The translations under genes and the position numbers were made by a program. Below, one piece after another: positions 1 through 5,235 of a stretch of 5,415 bases of DNA. Every line of letters starts with the position of its first letter. The stretch's first letter is position 1. The notes beneath the pieces are model-generated. The model was given only the letters and a program-made list of their open reading frames with translations. It searched no databases and had not been told where the DNA came from. This stretch comes from Thermomicrobiales bacterium (lineage in GTDB: Bacteria; Chloroflexota; Limnocylindria; Limnocylindrales; CSP1-4), in assembly GCA_004525275.1 (NCBI GenBank), contig SPCO01000120.1:1-5415 (forward strand). The letters run 5' to 3'.

Positions 1-63
1 GATGACGGCGACGAGAGCCACCAGCACGAGGCCGAGCACGATCGGCACAGATCGTCCGTTCAC
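1..63 (-). CDS. N-terminus of a membrane or exported protein (partial)
   Basis: Only the first 21 codons are present; the gene runs off the left edge. Reading leftward from a GTG at 63-61 gives VNGRSVPIVLGLVLVALVAVI. This is a short polar start with one arginine followed by about 15 hydrophobic residues, the pattern of a signal peptide or first transmembrane helix with its N-terminus inside. The third codon positions are strongly G/C, as in the neighbouring genes. No Shine-Dalgarno is visible before the GTG. The frame stays open upstream, so the start could lie further right, but the residues there are arginine-rich and look like non-coding sequence. The gene lies downstream of, and on the same strand as, the tRNA-Asp, separated from it by a probable terminator. 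The function cannot be told from this fragment. Confidence 0.5.
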   Translation of the reverse strand, partial: MNGRSVPIVLGLVLVALVAVI

Positions 64-108
64 GCGCCGGAGTTTGACAGAGCTGGCCCGGATCGGCTGG
101 CGTCGTCG

Positions 109-148
109 GCGCCCGGCCGCGTATCGTTCGCGCCCGGCCGCGTATCGT
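109..148. repeat. Two 19-bp perfect direct repeats, 21-bp period
   Basis: The sequence GCGCCCGGCCGCGTATCGT occurs at 109-127 and again at 130-148, with 2 bp between the copies. The 21-bp period is close to two helical turns, so both copies face the same side of the DNA. They lie 46 bp upstream of the GTG of the minus-strand gene and just beyond the tRNA terminator hairpin. Paired binding sites for a regulator of that gene are one reading; a simple local duplication is the other. No protein is recognised as the binder. Confidence 0.7.
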
Positions 149-161
149 CTCGGGCAGAGGA

Positions 162-191
162 ACGCCCCGTCCGGGCGGGCGGACGGGGCGT
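162..191 (-). terminator. GC-rich hairpin, probable tRNA-Asp terminator
   Basis: ACGCCCCGTCC at 162-172 pairs perfectly with GGACGGGGCGT at 181-191, giving an 11-bp stem and an 8-base loop. It lies 15 bp past the encoded CCA of the minus-strand tRNA. Read on the minus strand, the stem is followed by TCCTCTGCCC, which is pyrimidine-rich but not a real U-tract. Position and stem strength favour intrinsic termination or 3'-end protection of the tRNA precursor. The strand is inferred from the gene arrangement. Confidence 0.6.
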
Positions 192-206
192 AGGTAGATG
201 CAGAGG

Positions 207-283
207 TGGCGGACCCGACCGGATTCGAACCGGCGATCTCCAGCGTGACAGGCTGGCATGTTGGGCCGCTACACCACGGGTCC
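207..283 (-). tRNA. tRNA-Asp (anticodon GTC)
   Basis: Read on the minus strand, the acceptor stem GGACCCG pairs fully with CGGGTCC. The D arm has a GTGT/ATGC stem with two wobble pairs. The anticodon stem CCAGC/GCTGG closes the loop CTGTCAC, placing GTC (bases 249-247) as the anticodon, which reads GAC and GAU aspartate codons. The T loop is the standard TTCGAAT. The discriminator base is G (position 210), as expected for aspartate identity, and CCA is encoded at 209-207. The mature part without CCA is 74 nt. There is no intron and no mismatch in the acceptor or anticodon stems. It is divergent from the threonine aldolase gene and is probably transcribed alone, ending at the hairpin that follows. 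Confidence 0.96.
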
Positions 284-300
284 AGTTGCGGCGAGGGCGG

Positions 301-306
301 AGCATA
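301..306 (-). promoter_or_regulatory. Possible -10 box of the tRNA-Asp promoter
   Basis: The minus strand reads TATGCT here, 17 bases before the tRNA 5' end, so a transcript would carry roughly a 10-base leader. No good -35 hexamer is visible at the expected distance. A tRNA gene needs its own promoter in this 48-bp gap, which is the main support for the call. Confidence 0.35.
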
Positions 307-317
307 GCACGCCACCA

Positions 318-323
318 TATACT
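318..323 (+). promoter_or_regulatory. Candidate -10 box for a leaderless operon transcript
   Basis: TATACT matches five of six bases of the sigma-70 -10 consensus and ends 8 bases before the ATG at 332. Transcription would then start at or within about two bases of the start codon. No purine-rich Shine-Dalgarno lies between the box and the ATG, which fits leaderless translation, a common mode in GC-rich bacteria. No convincing -35 is seen near 295-300. Confidence 0.45.
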
Positions 324-331
324 CGGCGTCC

Positions 332-1429
332 ATGCCTCGGATCGATCTGCGCAGCGACACCGTCACCCAGCCATCGCCGGCCATGCGCCGAGCGATGGCC
401 GGGGCTGAGCTCGGCGACGACGTGTTTGGCGACGACCCGACGGTCAATGCGCTCGAGGCGCGCGCCGCTGAACTCCTGGGCAAGGAGGCCGGCCTCTTCG
501 TGACCAGCGGCACGATGGGCAATCTCGTCGCCCAGATGGCCCATCTTGGCCGGGGTCAGGAGACGATCGCCGGTCGAGAACACCACCTGGTCATCGACGA
601 AGCGGCCGGCCATGCGGTCATCGTCGGGACGAGCGTCCGGGCCCTCCAGGATCGCCCAGATGGCACGGTCGACCCGTCGGAGATCGAGGCCGCCTTCCGC
701 GATCCGGACGACCCGCACGAGCCGATCACTGGCCTCGTAACCATCGAGAACACCCACGCGCATTCGATGGGCCAGCCGCTCACCCCGGCGTACACGAATG
801 AGGTCGCCGAGATCGCCCATCGTCACGGCGTACCCCTCCACGTGGACGGGGCGCGCTTCTGGGATGCGGTCGTCGCCCAGGGCCTGCGCGCCATCGATCT
901 CGCGGGCCCGGCCGATACCGTGACCTTCTGCCTCTCGAAGGGCCTCGCCTGTCCGGTCGGGTCGGTCGTCGTCGGACGAAAGGACGTCATCTGGCGTGCA
1001 CGACGAGCCAGGAAGATGGTCGGTGGCGGGATGCGTCAGGCCGGGGTCCTGGCAGCGGCTGGCCTCGTCGCTCTCTCGGATGGTCCGGAGGGCATGATCG
1101 ATCGCCTTGCCGAGGACCATGCCAACGCCCGCCGCCTCGCCGAGGCCCTCTCGGAGATGAGCGGGATCATCGCGGCCGGCGGGAACGCGCAGCCGACCGA
1201 CCCCGATCGACCCGGCCCCCTGGACCCGGCGCGCGTTCGCACGAACTTCGTGCTGTTCCGGGTCGAGCGCGATCGAGCGAGCTTTCTTGCGGCGCTCCGA
1301 GCGCGGGACGTCCAGATGGTGGAGTATCCGCACGGACAGGTGCGTGCCGTGACCCACTACGGGGTGACCGCGGCCGATGTCGAGACCACGATCGCCGCGA
1401 CCCACGCCGCACTTGCCGAGACTGCATGA
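332..1429 (+). CDS. ltaE: L-threonine aldolase (PLP-dependent, fold type I)
   Basis: This is a cytoplasmic enzyme of the beta-eliminating lyase / threonine aldolase family, expected to cleave L-threonine or L-allo-threonine to glycine and acetaldehyde using pyridoxal phosphate. Family signatures appear in order: the N-terminal LRSDTVTQP (6-14), GDDVFGDDPTVNALE (28-42), the cofactor phosphate loop TSGTMGN (58-64), the active-site histidine region at H84-H85, IENTH (138-142), HVDGAR (170-175) with Asp172 to hold the PLP ring nitrogen, and CLSKGL (200-205) with Lys203 as the Schiff-base lysine. KMVGGGMRQAG (228-238) and RTN (303-305) are also family-typical. The 365-residue length is normal or slightly long. 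The start matches where the family begins. The last bases overlap the next gene as ATGA. What is seen supports the family strongly; stereospecificity and exact substrate are not visible. Confidence 0.93.
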   Translation: MPRIDLRSDTVTQPSPAMRRAMAGAELGDDVFGDDPTVNALEARAAELLGKEAGLFVTSGTMGNLVAQMAHLGRGQETIAGREHHLVIDEAAGHAVIVGTSVRALQDRPDGTVDPSEIEAAFRDPDDPHEPITGLVTIENTHAHSMGQPLTPAYTNEVAEIAHRHGVPLHVDGARFWDAVVAQGLRAIDLAGPADTVTFCLSKGLACPVGSVVVGRKDVIWRARRARKMVGGGMRQAGVLAAAGLVALSDGPEGMIDRLAEDHANARRLAEALSEMSGIIAAGGNAQPTDPDRPGPLDPARVRTNFVLFRVERDRASFLAALRARDVQMVEYPHGQVRAVTHYGVTAADVETTIAATHAALAETA

Positions 1430-3105
1430 CCGACCTACGAGCGACCGCGCCCCTCCCACGCCCGACCCCGGCCGCCGAACCTGGCCCGCTGGACGACCAG
1501 CTCTACGACCTGGTGGAGACCCGGTTTCTTCGACGCATTCGCGACAACCCGGTGTACGCGTCGGCGATCGGCCTCCACCAGGACGACGACGTGCTGGGCG
1601 ACGGCGGCCGCGATGCCGTCCTCGCCGAGCTGGAAGCCGATCAAGGCAACCTGAGCCACGTCGAGAGTCTCGGCGACGAGGGTCTGTCTGCTGGCGCCCG
1701 ATTCGAACGCGATCTCGAGGTGCATAACGTCCGCCGGGCCATTTTCGGTGCGGACGTTCTGCGGATCTGGGAGCGGCGCTCGACCGCCCTGGACCACATC
1801 GGCGACGGCCTCTTCCTGCTGTTGATGAGGGATCACGCTCCGCTCAACGAGCGACTGGACGCCCTGGCCGGCCGACTCGAGGCCATCGCGACGTATCTGG
1901 AGGAGGCCAAGACTCGGGCCACCGTCCCGCAGGTTCGCCACTGGCAGCAGGTCGAACTCGGCACCGCCCGTCAGCTACCGATCTTCTTCGATGAGATCGT
2001 CGCGGCCGGAGTCGGGACGCTGGCAGCCCCCGAGCAGCGCCGCCTGGAGCGCGCCAGCGAAGTGGCCAGGATCGCCGTCGAGCTGTATGCGGCCTGGCTC
2101 GAAGGGACCCTCCCGAACGGAACCGACGAATGGGCGATCGGCCGGGAGCGCCACGATGCGATGGTCGCCCTGCGTGCCTTCGATGGCCTCGATGCCGACG
2201 AGATCCTTGAACTCGGCTGGGAGCGCCTCCGCGAGGAGCGTGCCGGCCGGACGGCGTCCGCGCGGGAGCTCGACCCGAATGCGGACGAAGCGACGGTCAT
2301 CGACCGCATCAAGTCGGATCAGCCGGCCACCTTCGACGACGCCCTCGACGCCTATCGGAGCGCGATGTTTCGCGCCCGCCAGCACTTGATCGACCACAAC
2401 CTCGTCAGCGTGCCGGACGACGAGCGCATCGACATCGTGGCAACCCCGGTGTACCTGCGCAATGTCGTTCCGTTCGCCGCCTATTTCGAGCCCGCCATCT
2501 TCGACCCGCGCCCAAAGGGGATCTACATCGTCACGCCATCCGTCGGTGGCGACCCGCGCGCCATGCGTGAGCACAACTTCGCATCGATCAGCAATACAAG
2601 CATCCACGAGGCGTATCCCGGTCACCATCTCCAACTCGATCGAGCCCGGCGGAACAGATCCCTCACCCGGCTGGAGACGGATGCGCCCGAATTCGTCGAA
2701 GGCTGGGGGATGTACTCGGAACTGATGATGCGCGAGCAAGGCTTCGACGCTGGGCCCGCCTTCAGGGTGATCCTCCACACCGACGCGATCTGGCGAGCCT
2801 GTCGGATGATCCTGGACATCAGGATGCACCGCGGCGAGCTGACCATCGCGGAGGCGACCGACTTCCTCGCCGAACAGACGAATTTCGAGCGATCGAACGC
2901 CGGCGCCGAGGTCAGCTGGTACACGTATCGTCCGACCTATCCACTGTCATACCTGCTGGGTCGGACCCTGTTGCTGGGGCTGCGAGCAGACGAGGAGCAA
3001 CGGCTCGGCGGCGCATTCGATCTCAAGACATTTCATGACACCCTTCTGGCCAACGGATCGCTGCCGGTGTCGTTCCATCGCCGCCTGATGACTGGTCGGG
3101 TCTGA
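1426..3105 (+). CDS. DUF885 family protein, putative zinc metallopeptidase-like
   Basis: This 559-residue protein matches the DUF885 family, whose biochemical role is poorly defined but which carries a gluzincin-like metal site. The hallmark is HEAYPGHHLQ with His394, Glu395 and His400 as candidate metal ligands and base, followed by the second signature EGWGMYSE (425-432), where Glu425 is the likely third ligand. Upstream is a long, mostly helical region, and KGIYIV plus the NFASISNTSIHE stretch lead into the motif as in relatives. The C-terminal helix AEVSWYTYRPTYPLSYLLG (from Ala494) is where many members have R-Y-x-x-x-P-G-Q-A-x-x-Y; here P-G-Q-A reads P-T-Y-P. There is no signal peptide or membrane segment, so it should be cytoplasmic; many relatives are exported. 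The start overlaps the aldolase stop (ATGA) without a clear Shine-Dalgarno, suggesting translational coupling. Peptidase activity is inferred from the motifs and is not established for the family. Confidence 0.88.
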   Translation: MTDLRATAPLPRPTPAAEPGPLDDQLYDLVETRFLRRIRDNPVYASAIGLHQDDDVLGDGGRDAVLAELEADQGNLSHVESLGDEGLSAGARFERDLEVHNVRRAIFGADVLRIWERRSTALDHIGDGLFLLLMRDHAPLNERLDALAGRLEAIATYLEEAKTRATVPQVRHWQQVELGTARQLPIFFDEIVAAGVGTLAAPEQRRLERASEVARIAVELYAAWLEGTLPNGTDEWAIGRERHDAMVALRAFDGLDADEILELGWERLREERAGRTASARELDPNADEATVIDRIKSDQPATFDDALDAYRSAMFRARQHLIDHNLVSVPDDERIDIVATPVYLRNVVPFAAYFEPAIFDPRPKGIYIVTPSVGGDPRAMREHNFASISNTSIHEAYPGHHLQLDRARRNRSLTRLETDAPEFVEGWGMYSELMMREQGFDAGPAFRVILHTDAIWRACRMILDIRMHRGELTIAEATDFLAEQTNFERSNAGAEVSWYTYRPTYPLSYLLGRTLLLGLRADEEQRLGGAFDLKTFHDTLLANGSLPVSFHRRLMTGRV

Positions 3106-3112
3106 CCCGATC

Positions 3113-3823
3113 GTGCAGGTCATCCCGGCGATCGACCTCGAGGCGGGGCGCTCCCGCGTCGTCTACTGGCCGGGGGCCGGGGCCGGCATCGGCGCCCCCA
3201 CCGACCGACCCGATCGGATCGCGGAGCGATTCGGGGCGATGGGCGCCCGCTTGATCCACCTCGTCGACTTCGATGGCGCACGAGCTGGGGTGCCCGTCAA
3301 CCTCGACGCCCTGGGTGCGATCGCAGCCCGGGTCGGGCTGCCACTCCAGATCGCCGGCGGTGTCGATACCGAGGATGGCATTCGATTGGCCTTCGCCGCC
3401 GGAGCGACCCGTGTGGTCCTGACCACAGCGATCGCCGACCGCCCGGACGACCTGCGGGCCTGCCTCGCAGTGGCGGGCGATTGGCTGGCCGTCGGGCTCG
3501 ACCCGCGACCAGAGCGCCTGGCCGCTTTTCCGTGGCGCCGGGCGACGCCGCCGAGCGTGGATACCCTGGTCGGCGAGCTGATCGGGTTCGGGGTCACCCG
3601 GTTCGTGCTGAGCCATGGCGGGACCGAACTCGACGACGCCGCGCTGGCCCGGACCAAAGATCTCGTTCGGTCGTACGATGCGGAGATCCTGGTCGCCGGT
3701 GGCGCTCGAGACATCGAGGGCTTGCGGCGGCTGCGCGACACCGGCGTGGCCGGGGTCATCCTCGGTGAGGCCCTGCTCTCCGGGACGATCGACTATCCCG
3801 CAGCCCTGGAGGCGGCCGCATGA
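3113..3823 (+). CDS. Divergent HisA-family TIM-barrel protein
   Basis: The 236 residues follow the HisA (ProFAR isomerase) fold: VIPAIDL (3-9), LIHLVDFDGARAGVPVN (47-63), QIAGGVDT (79-86), a beta-5 strand with VGLDPR (127-132), LVAGGARDIEGLRRL (193-207) and GVAGVILGEALLSG (211-224). HisA isomerises phosphoribosyl-formimino-AICAR phosphate in histidine synthesis. Both usual catalytic aspartates have equivalents, Asp8 and Asp130. Several other motifs differ. V-R-L-x-Q-G-D after strand 1 becomes R-V-V-Y-W-P-G followed by a Gly/Ala run (21-28). GGGIR becomes A-G-G-V-D. The strand-6 T-D-I-x-x-D-G-T loop is shortened to S-H-G-G-T (167-171). It starts with GTG 7 bp after the DUF885 stop, with no clear Shine-Dalgarno, and no histidine genes are near. 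It may be the organism's HisA with relaxed motifs or a paralogue with another phosphosugar substrate, so I give no gene symbol. Confidence 0.8.
   Translation: MQVIPAIDLEAGRSRVVYWPGAGAGIGAPTDRPDRIAERFGAMGARLIHLVDFDGARAGVPVNLDALGAIAARVGLPLQIAGGVDTEDGIRLAFAAGATRVVLTTAIADRPDDLRACLAVAGDWLAVGLDPRPERLAAFPWRRATPPSVDTLVGELIGFGVTRFVLSHGGTELDDAALARTKDLVRSYDAEILVAGGARDIEGLRRLRDTGVAGVILGEALLSGTIDYPAALEAAA
3808..3812 (+). promoter_or_regulatory. Shine-Dalgarno for the anchored cyclophilin
   Basis: GGAGG lies inside the last codons of the HisA-like gene, 7 bases before the ATG at 3820. It fixes the start of the overlapping cyclophilin gene and is one of only two strong Shine-Dalgarno sites in the operon. 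Confidence 0.75.
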
Positions 3824-4623
3824 GCAACGCACCAAAAGGAAAACGCCGCCGAGGGGCGCAACAGCGGCGACCGACATCGACATCGTCGTCCGGCAACAAG
3901 ACGAAGCCGGCAGACGGCTCGGTGACGAGCCGGATCCCCGGTCTGCCCTGGATCGCAGGCGGGGCCATCGTCGTGGCGGTGCTCGTCTCGGGCTTCATCC
4001 TGTTCGCTCCGGGCGGAGGGGATGATGGCAGCGGGTCAGCCGCGAGCCCGACAGCCAGTGCGGCCGCAAGCCCGAAGGCCTCATCACCGGCCGTCGCTGA
4101 AGCCTGCCCGACGAGTCAACCACCGGCGTTGCCCGCCAGCGAGACCCGGACCGTAACGCTCACGACCCCAGAGGGCGACATGGTCATCACGGTCGAGGCG
4201 GATCTGTCGCCGATCGCGGCCGGCAACTTCGTCGCTCTCGCCGCCTGCGGCTTCTACGACGGCACGCCGTTCCATCGGACACCGACCCTCGAGGATGGGA
4301 CCCCGTTCGTCATCCAGGGCGGCACCGGCACCGGAGGTGGTGGCCCAGGTTACGAGATCGAGGACGAACCGGTGACCACACCGTATGTACGCGGGACGGT
4401 CGCGATGGCCAGAACGTCGGCCCCGAACAGCGTTGGTTCCCAGTTCTTCGTCGTCCTCGACGACAGGGATGGCGATATCCTCGGGTCGGCCAACACCTAT
4501 CAGATCATCGGCAGCGTCACGTCCGGGATGGACACGGCGGACGCGATCTTTGCCGCGTCCGGTGGCGTCGAACTGCCCGGAGAACCCGTGCGTATCACGA
4601 CCGCGACGGTCACCAACCCCTAA
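3820..4623 (+). CDS. Membrane-anchored extracytoplasmic cyclophilin (peptidyl-prolyl isomerase)
   Basis: The 267-residue protein has three parts. Residues 1-38 are basic and polar, with an R/K cluster at 6-17 that keeps the N-terminus in the cytoplasm. Residues 43-63 are a hydrophobic helix, an uncleaved anchor or signal. Residues 64-107 are a low-complexity Gly/Ala/Ser/Pro linker. From about 110 to the end is a cyclophilin domain that should act outside the membrane on folding proteins. Its signatures are NFVALA (136-141), FHR (151-153, with the catalytic Arg153), FVIQGG (163-168), GGPGYEIEDEP (174-184), VAMAR (194-198) and GSQFFV (206-211). Compared with most bacterial cyclophilins, about six residues (TLEDGT region) are inserted between Arg153 and Phe163. 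The only cysteines, Cys96 and Cys143, lie on the outer side and could form a disulfide. The start overlaps the HisA-like stop (ATGA). Isomerase activity is inferred from the motifs. Confidence 0.9.
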   Translation: MSNAPKGKRRRGAQQRRPTSTSSSGNKTKPADGSVTSRIPGLPWIAGGAIVVAVLVSGFILFAPGGGDDGSGSAASPTASAAASPKASSPAVAEACPTSQPPALPASETRTVTLTTPEGDMVITVEADLSPIAAGNFVALAACGFYDGTPFHRTPTLEDGTPFVIQGGTGTGGGGPGYEIEDEPVTTPYVRGTVAMARTSAPNSVGSQFFVVLDDRDGDILGSANTYQIIGSVTSGMDTADAIFAASGGVELPGEPVRITTATVTNP

Positions 4624-4624
4624 C

Positions 4625-4631
4625 GGAGGAG
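4625..4631 (+). promoter_or_regulatory. Strong Shine-Dalgarno fixing the second cyclophilin start
   Basis: GGAGGAG begins 1 base after the TAA of the upstream gene and ends 8 bases before the ATG at 4640. The same frame is open far upstream (to 4385), so this site is what decides the start, together with cyclophilin homology beginning at the following residues. Confidence 0.85.
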
Positions 4632-4639
4632 TCACGCTC

Positions 4640-5137
4640 ATGACCAGCGCCACGATCGCCACCGAAGTCGGATCCATCGAGGTCGATCTCTTCGATGAAA
4701 GCGCCCCGAAAGCGAGCGCGAACTTCGTCAAGCTCGCCGAGTCCGGGTTCTACGACGACGTCGTCTTCCATCGGGTCATCCCGGGCTTCGTCGCCCAGGG
4801 CGGTGACGGCCAGTACGGCAAGAAGTCCGGGCTCGAGCGCGGGCGCGTCGGCACTGGTGGACCGGGCTACAAATTCGAGGACGAACCGGTCCAGGGCGAC
4901 TACGTCCGGGGCTCGCTCGCGATGGCCAATTCGGGGCCGAATACGAACGGCAGCCAGTTCTTCATCTGTCATCAGGACCTGACCGGAAAGCTGCCCAAGA
5001 ACTACACGCTTTTCGGGTTGGTCACCAGCGGGATGGACGTCGTCGATGCCATCGTCGGGGCCCCGCGCGACGGTCGCGATCTGCCCGACAAGCCCGTCGC
5101 GATGACGTCGGTCACGATCCATCACGACGAAGGTTAA
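4640..5137 (+). CDS. Cytoplasmic cyclophilin-type peptidyl-prolyl isomerase
   Basis: This is a compact 165-residue single-domain cyclophilin without signal or anchor, so it should work in the cytoplasm on cis-trans isomerisation of X-Pro bonds. It shows NFVKLAESGFYDDVVFHR (28-45) with catalytic Arg45, GFVAQGGD (49-56) with Gln53, GGPGYKFEDEP (73-83), SLAMANSGPNTNGSQFF (92-108) and YTLFGLVTSGMDVVD (122-136). The tryptophan of human CypA that binds cyclosporin (Trp121) has no equivalent; the segment reads HQDLTGKLPKNY, as in many bacterial cyclophilins. A stretch of about 15 residues (57-71, rich in Gly, Lys and Arg) follows the QGGD motif and is absent from the upstream paralogue. The gene lies 16 bp after the anchored cyclophilin. 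The two share G-G-P-G-Y-x-x-E-D-E-P, Y-V-R-G and V-T-S-G-M-D, which points to an old tandem duplication with separate locations. Confidence 0.95.
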   Translation: MTSATIATEVGSIEVDLFDESAPKASANFVKLAESGFYDDVVFHRVIPGFVAQGGDGQYGKKSGLERGRVGTGGPGYKFEDEPVQGDYVRGSLAMANSGPNTNGSQFFICHQDLTGKLPKNYTLFGLVTSGMDVVDAIVGAPRDGRDLPDKPVAMTSVTIHHDEG

Positions 5138-5168
5138 GGAATTTACACTCGACGTCGTGTCAAAACCC

Positions 5169-5197
5169 TTGGAAAACGGACCATGACCGGGTAGGAT
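5169..5197 (+). promoter_or_regulatory. Candidate sigma-70-type promoter
   Basis: TTGGAA at 5169-5174 and TAGGAT at 5192-5197 are separated by exactly 17 bp; each matches four of six consensus bases. They lie in the most A/T-rich part of the region. Transcription would begin near 5204. No convincing plus-strand reading frame follows, so the product would be a short RNA or a leader for a gene beyond the right edge. A chance match is quite possible. Confidence 0.35.
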
Positions 5198-5235
5198 ATC
5201 GATGCTGCTCAGTCAGCGCTGCCCCAGCGGCAAGA

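Noticed and set aside
74..79. Perfect TTGACA -35 hexamer on the plus strand
   Set aside because: No -10-like sequence lies 16-18 bp downstream and no plus-strand gene follows before the minus-strand tRNA.
2..193. Plus-strand open frame of 63 codons at the left edge
   Set aside because: It is arginine-rich low-quality sequence opposite a credible hydrophobic N-terminus and runs through the direct repeats and the terminator hairpin.
269..1459. Long minus-strand open frame of 396 codons opposite the threonine aldolase
   Set aside because: It is a mirror of a well-supported gene in GC-rich DNA, covers the tRNA-Asp promoter gap and part of the tRNA, and shows no domain or motif.
1975..2829. Minus-strand open frame of 284 codons inside the DUF885 gene
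   Set aside because: The plus strand carries clear family motifs; the antisense translation has no recognisable features and is typical of GC-rich codon bias.
3172..3200. GC hairpin-like GGGGGC...GCCCCC in the HisA-like gene
   Set aside because: It is explained by codons for the Gly/Ala run at residues 21-28 and lies inside coding sequence.
3023..3883. Minus-strand open frame of 286 codons opposite the HisA-like gene
   Set aside because: It spans three plus-strand genes, and the conserved HisA-type motifs are on the plus strand.
4385..4639. Upstream extension of the second cyclophilin in its own frame
   Set aside because: It overlaps the anchored cyclophilin's conserved domain, has no homology-like content, and the strong GGAGGAG site with ATG at 4640 fits the family start.
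5157..5186. Tiny plus-strand frame starting at GTG (VSKPLENGP)
   Set aside because: Only nine codons; the TACACT just upstream could give a leaderless start, but nothing else supports translation.
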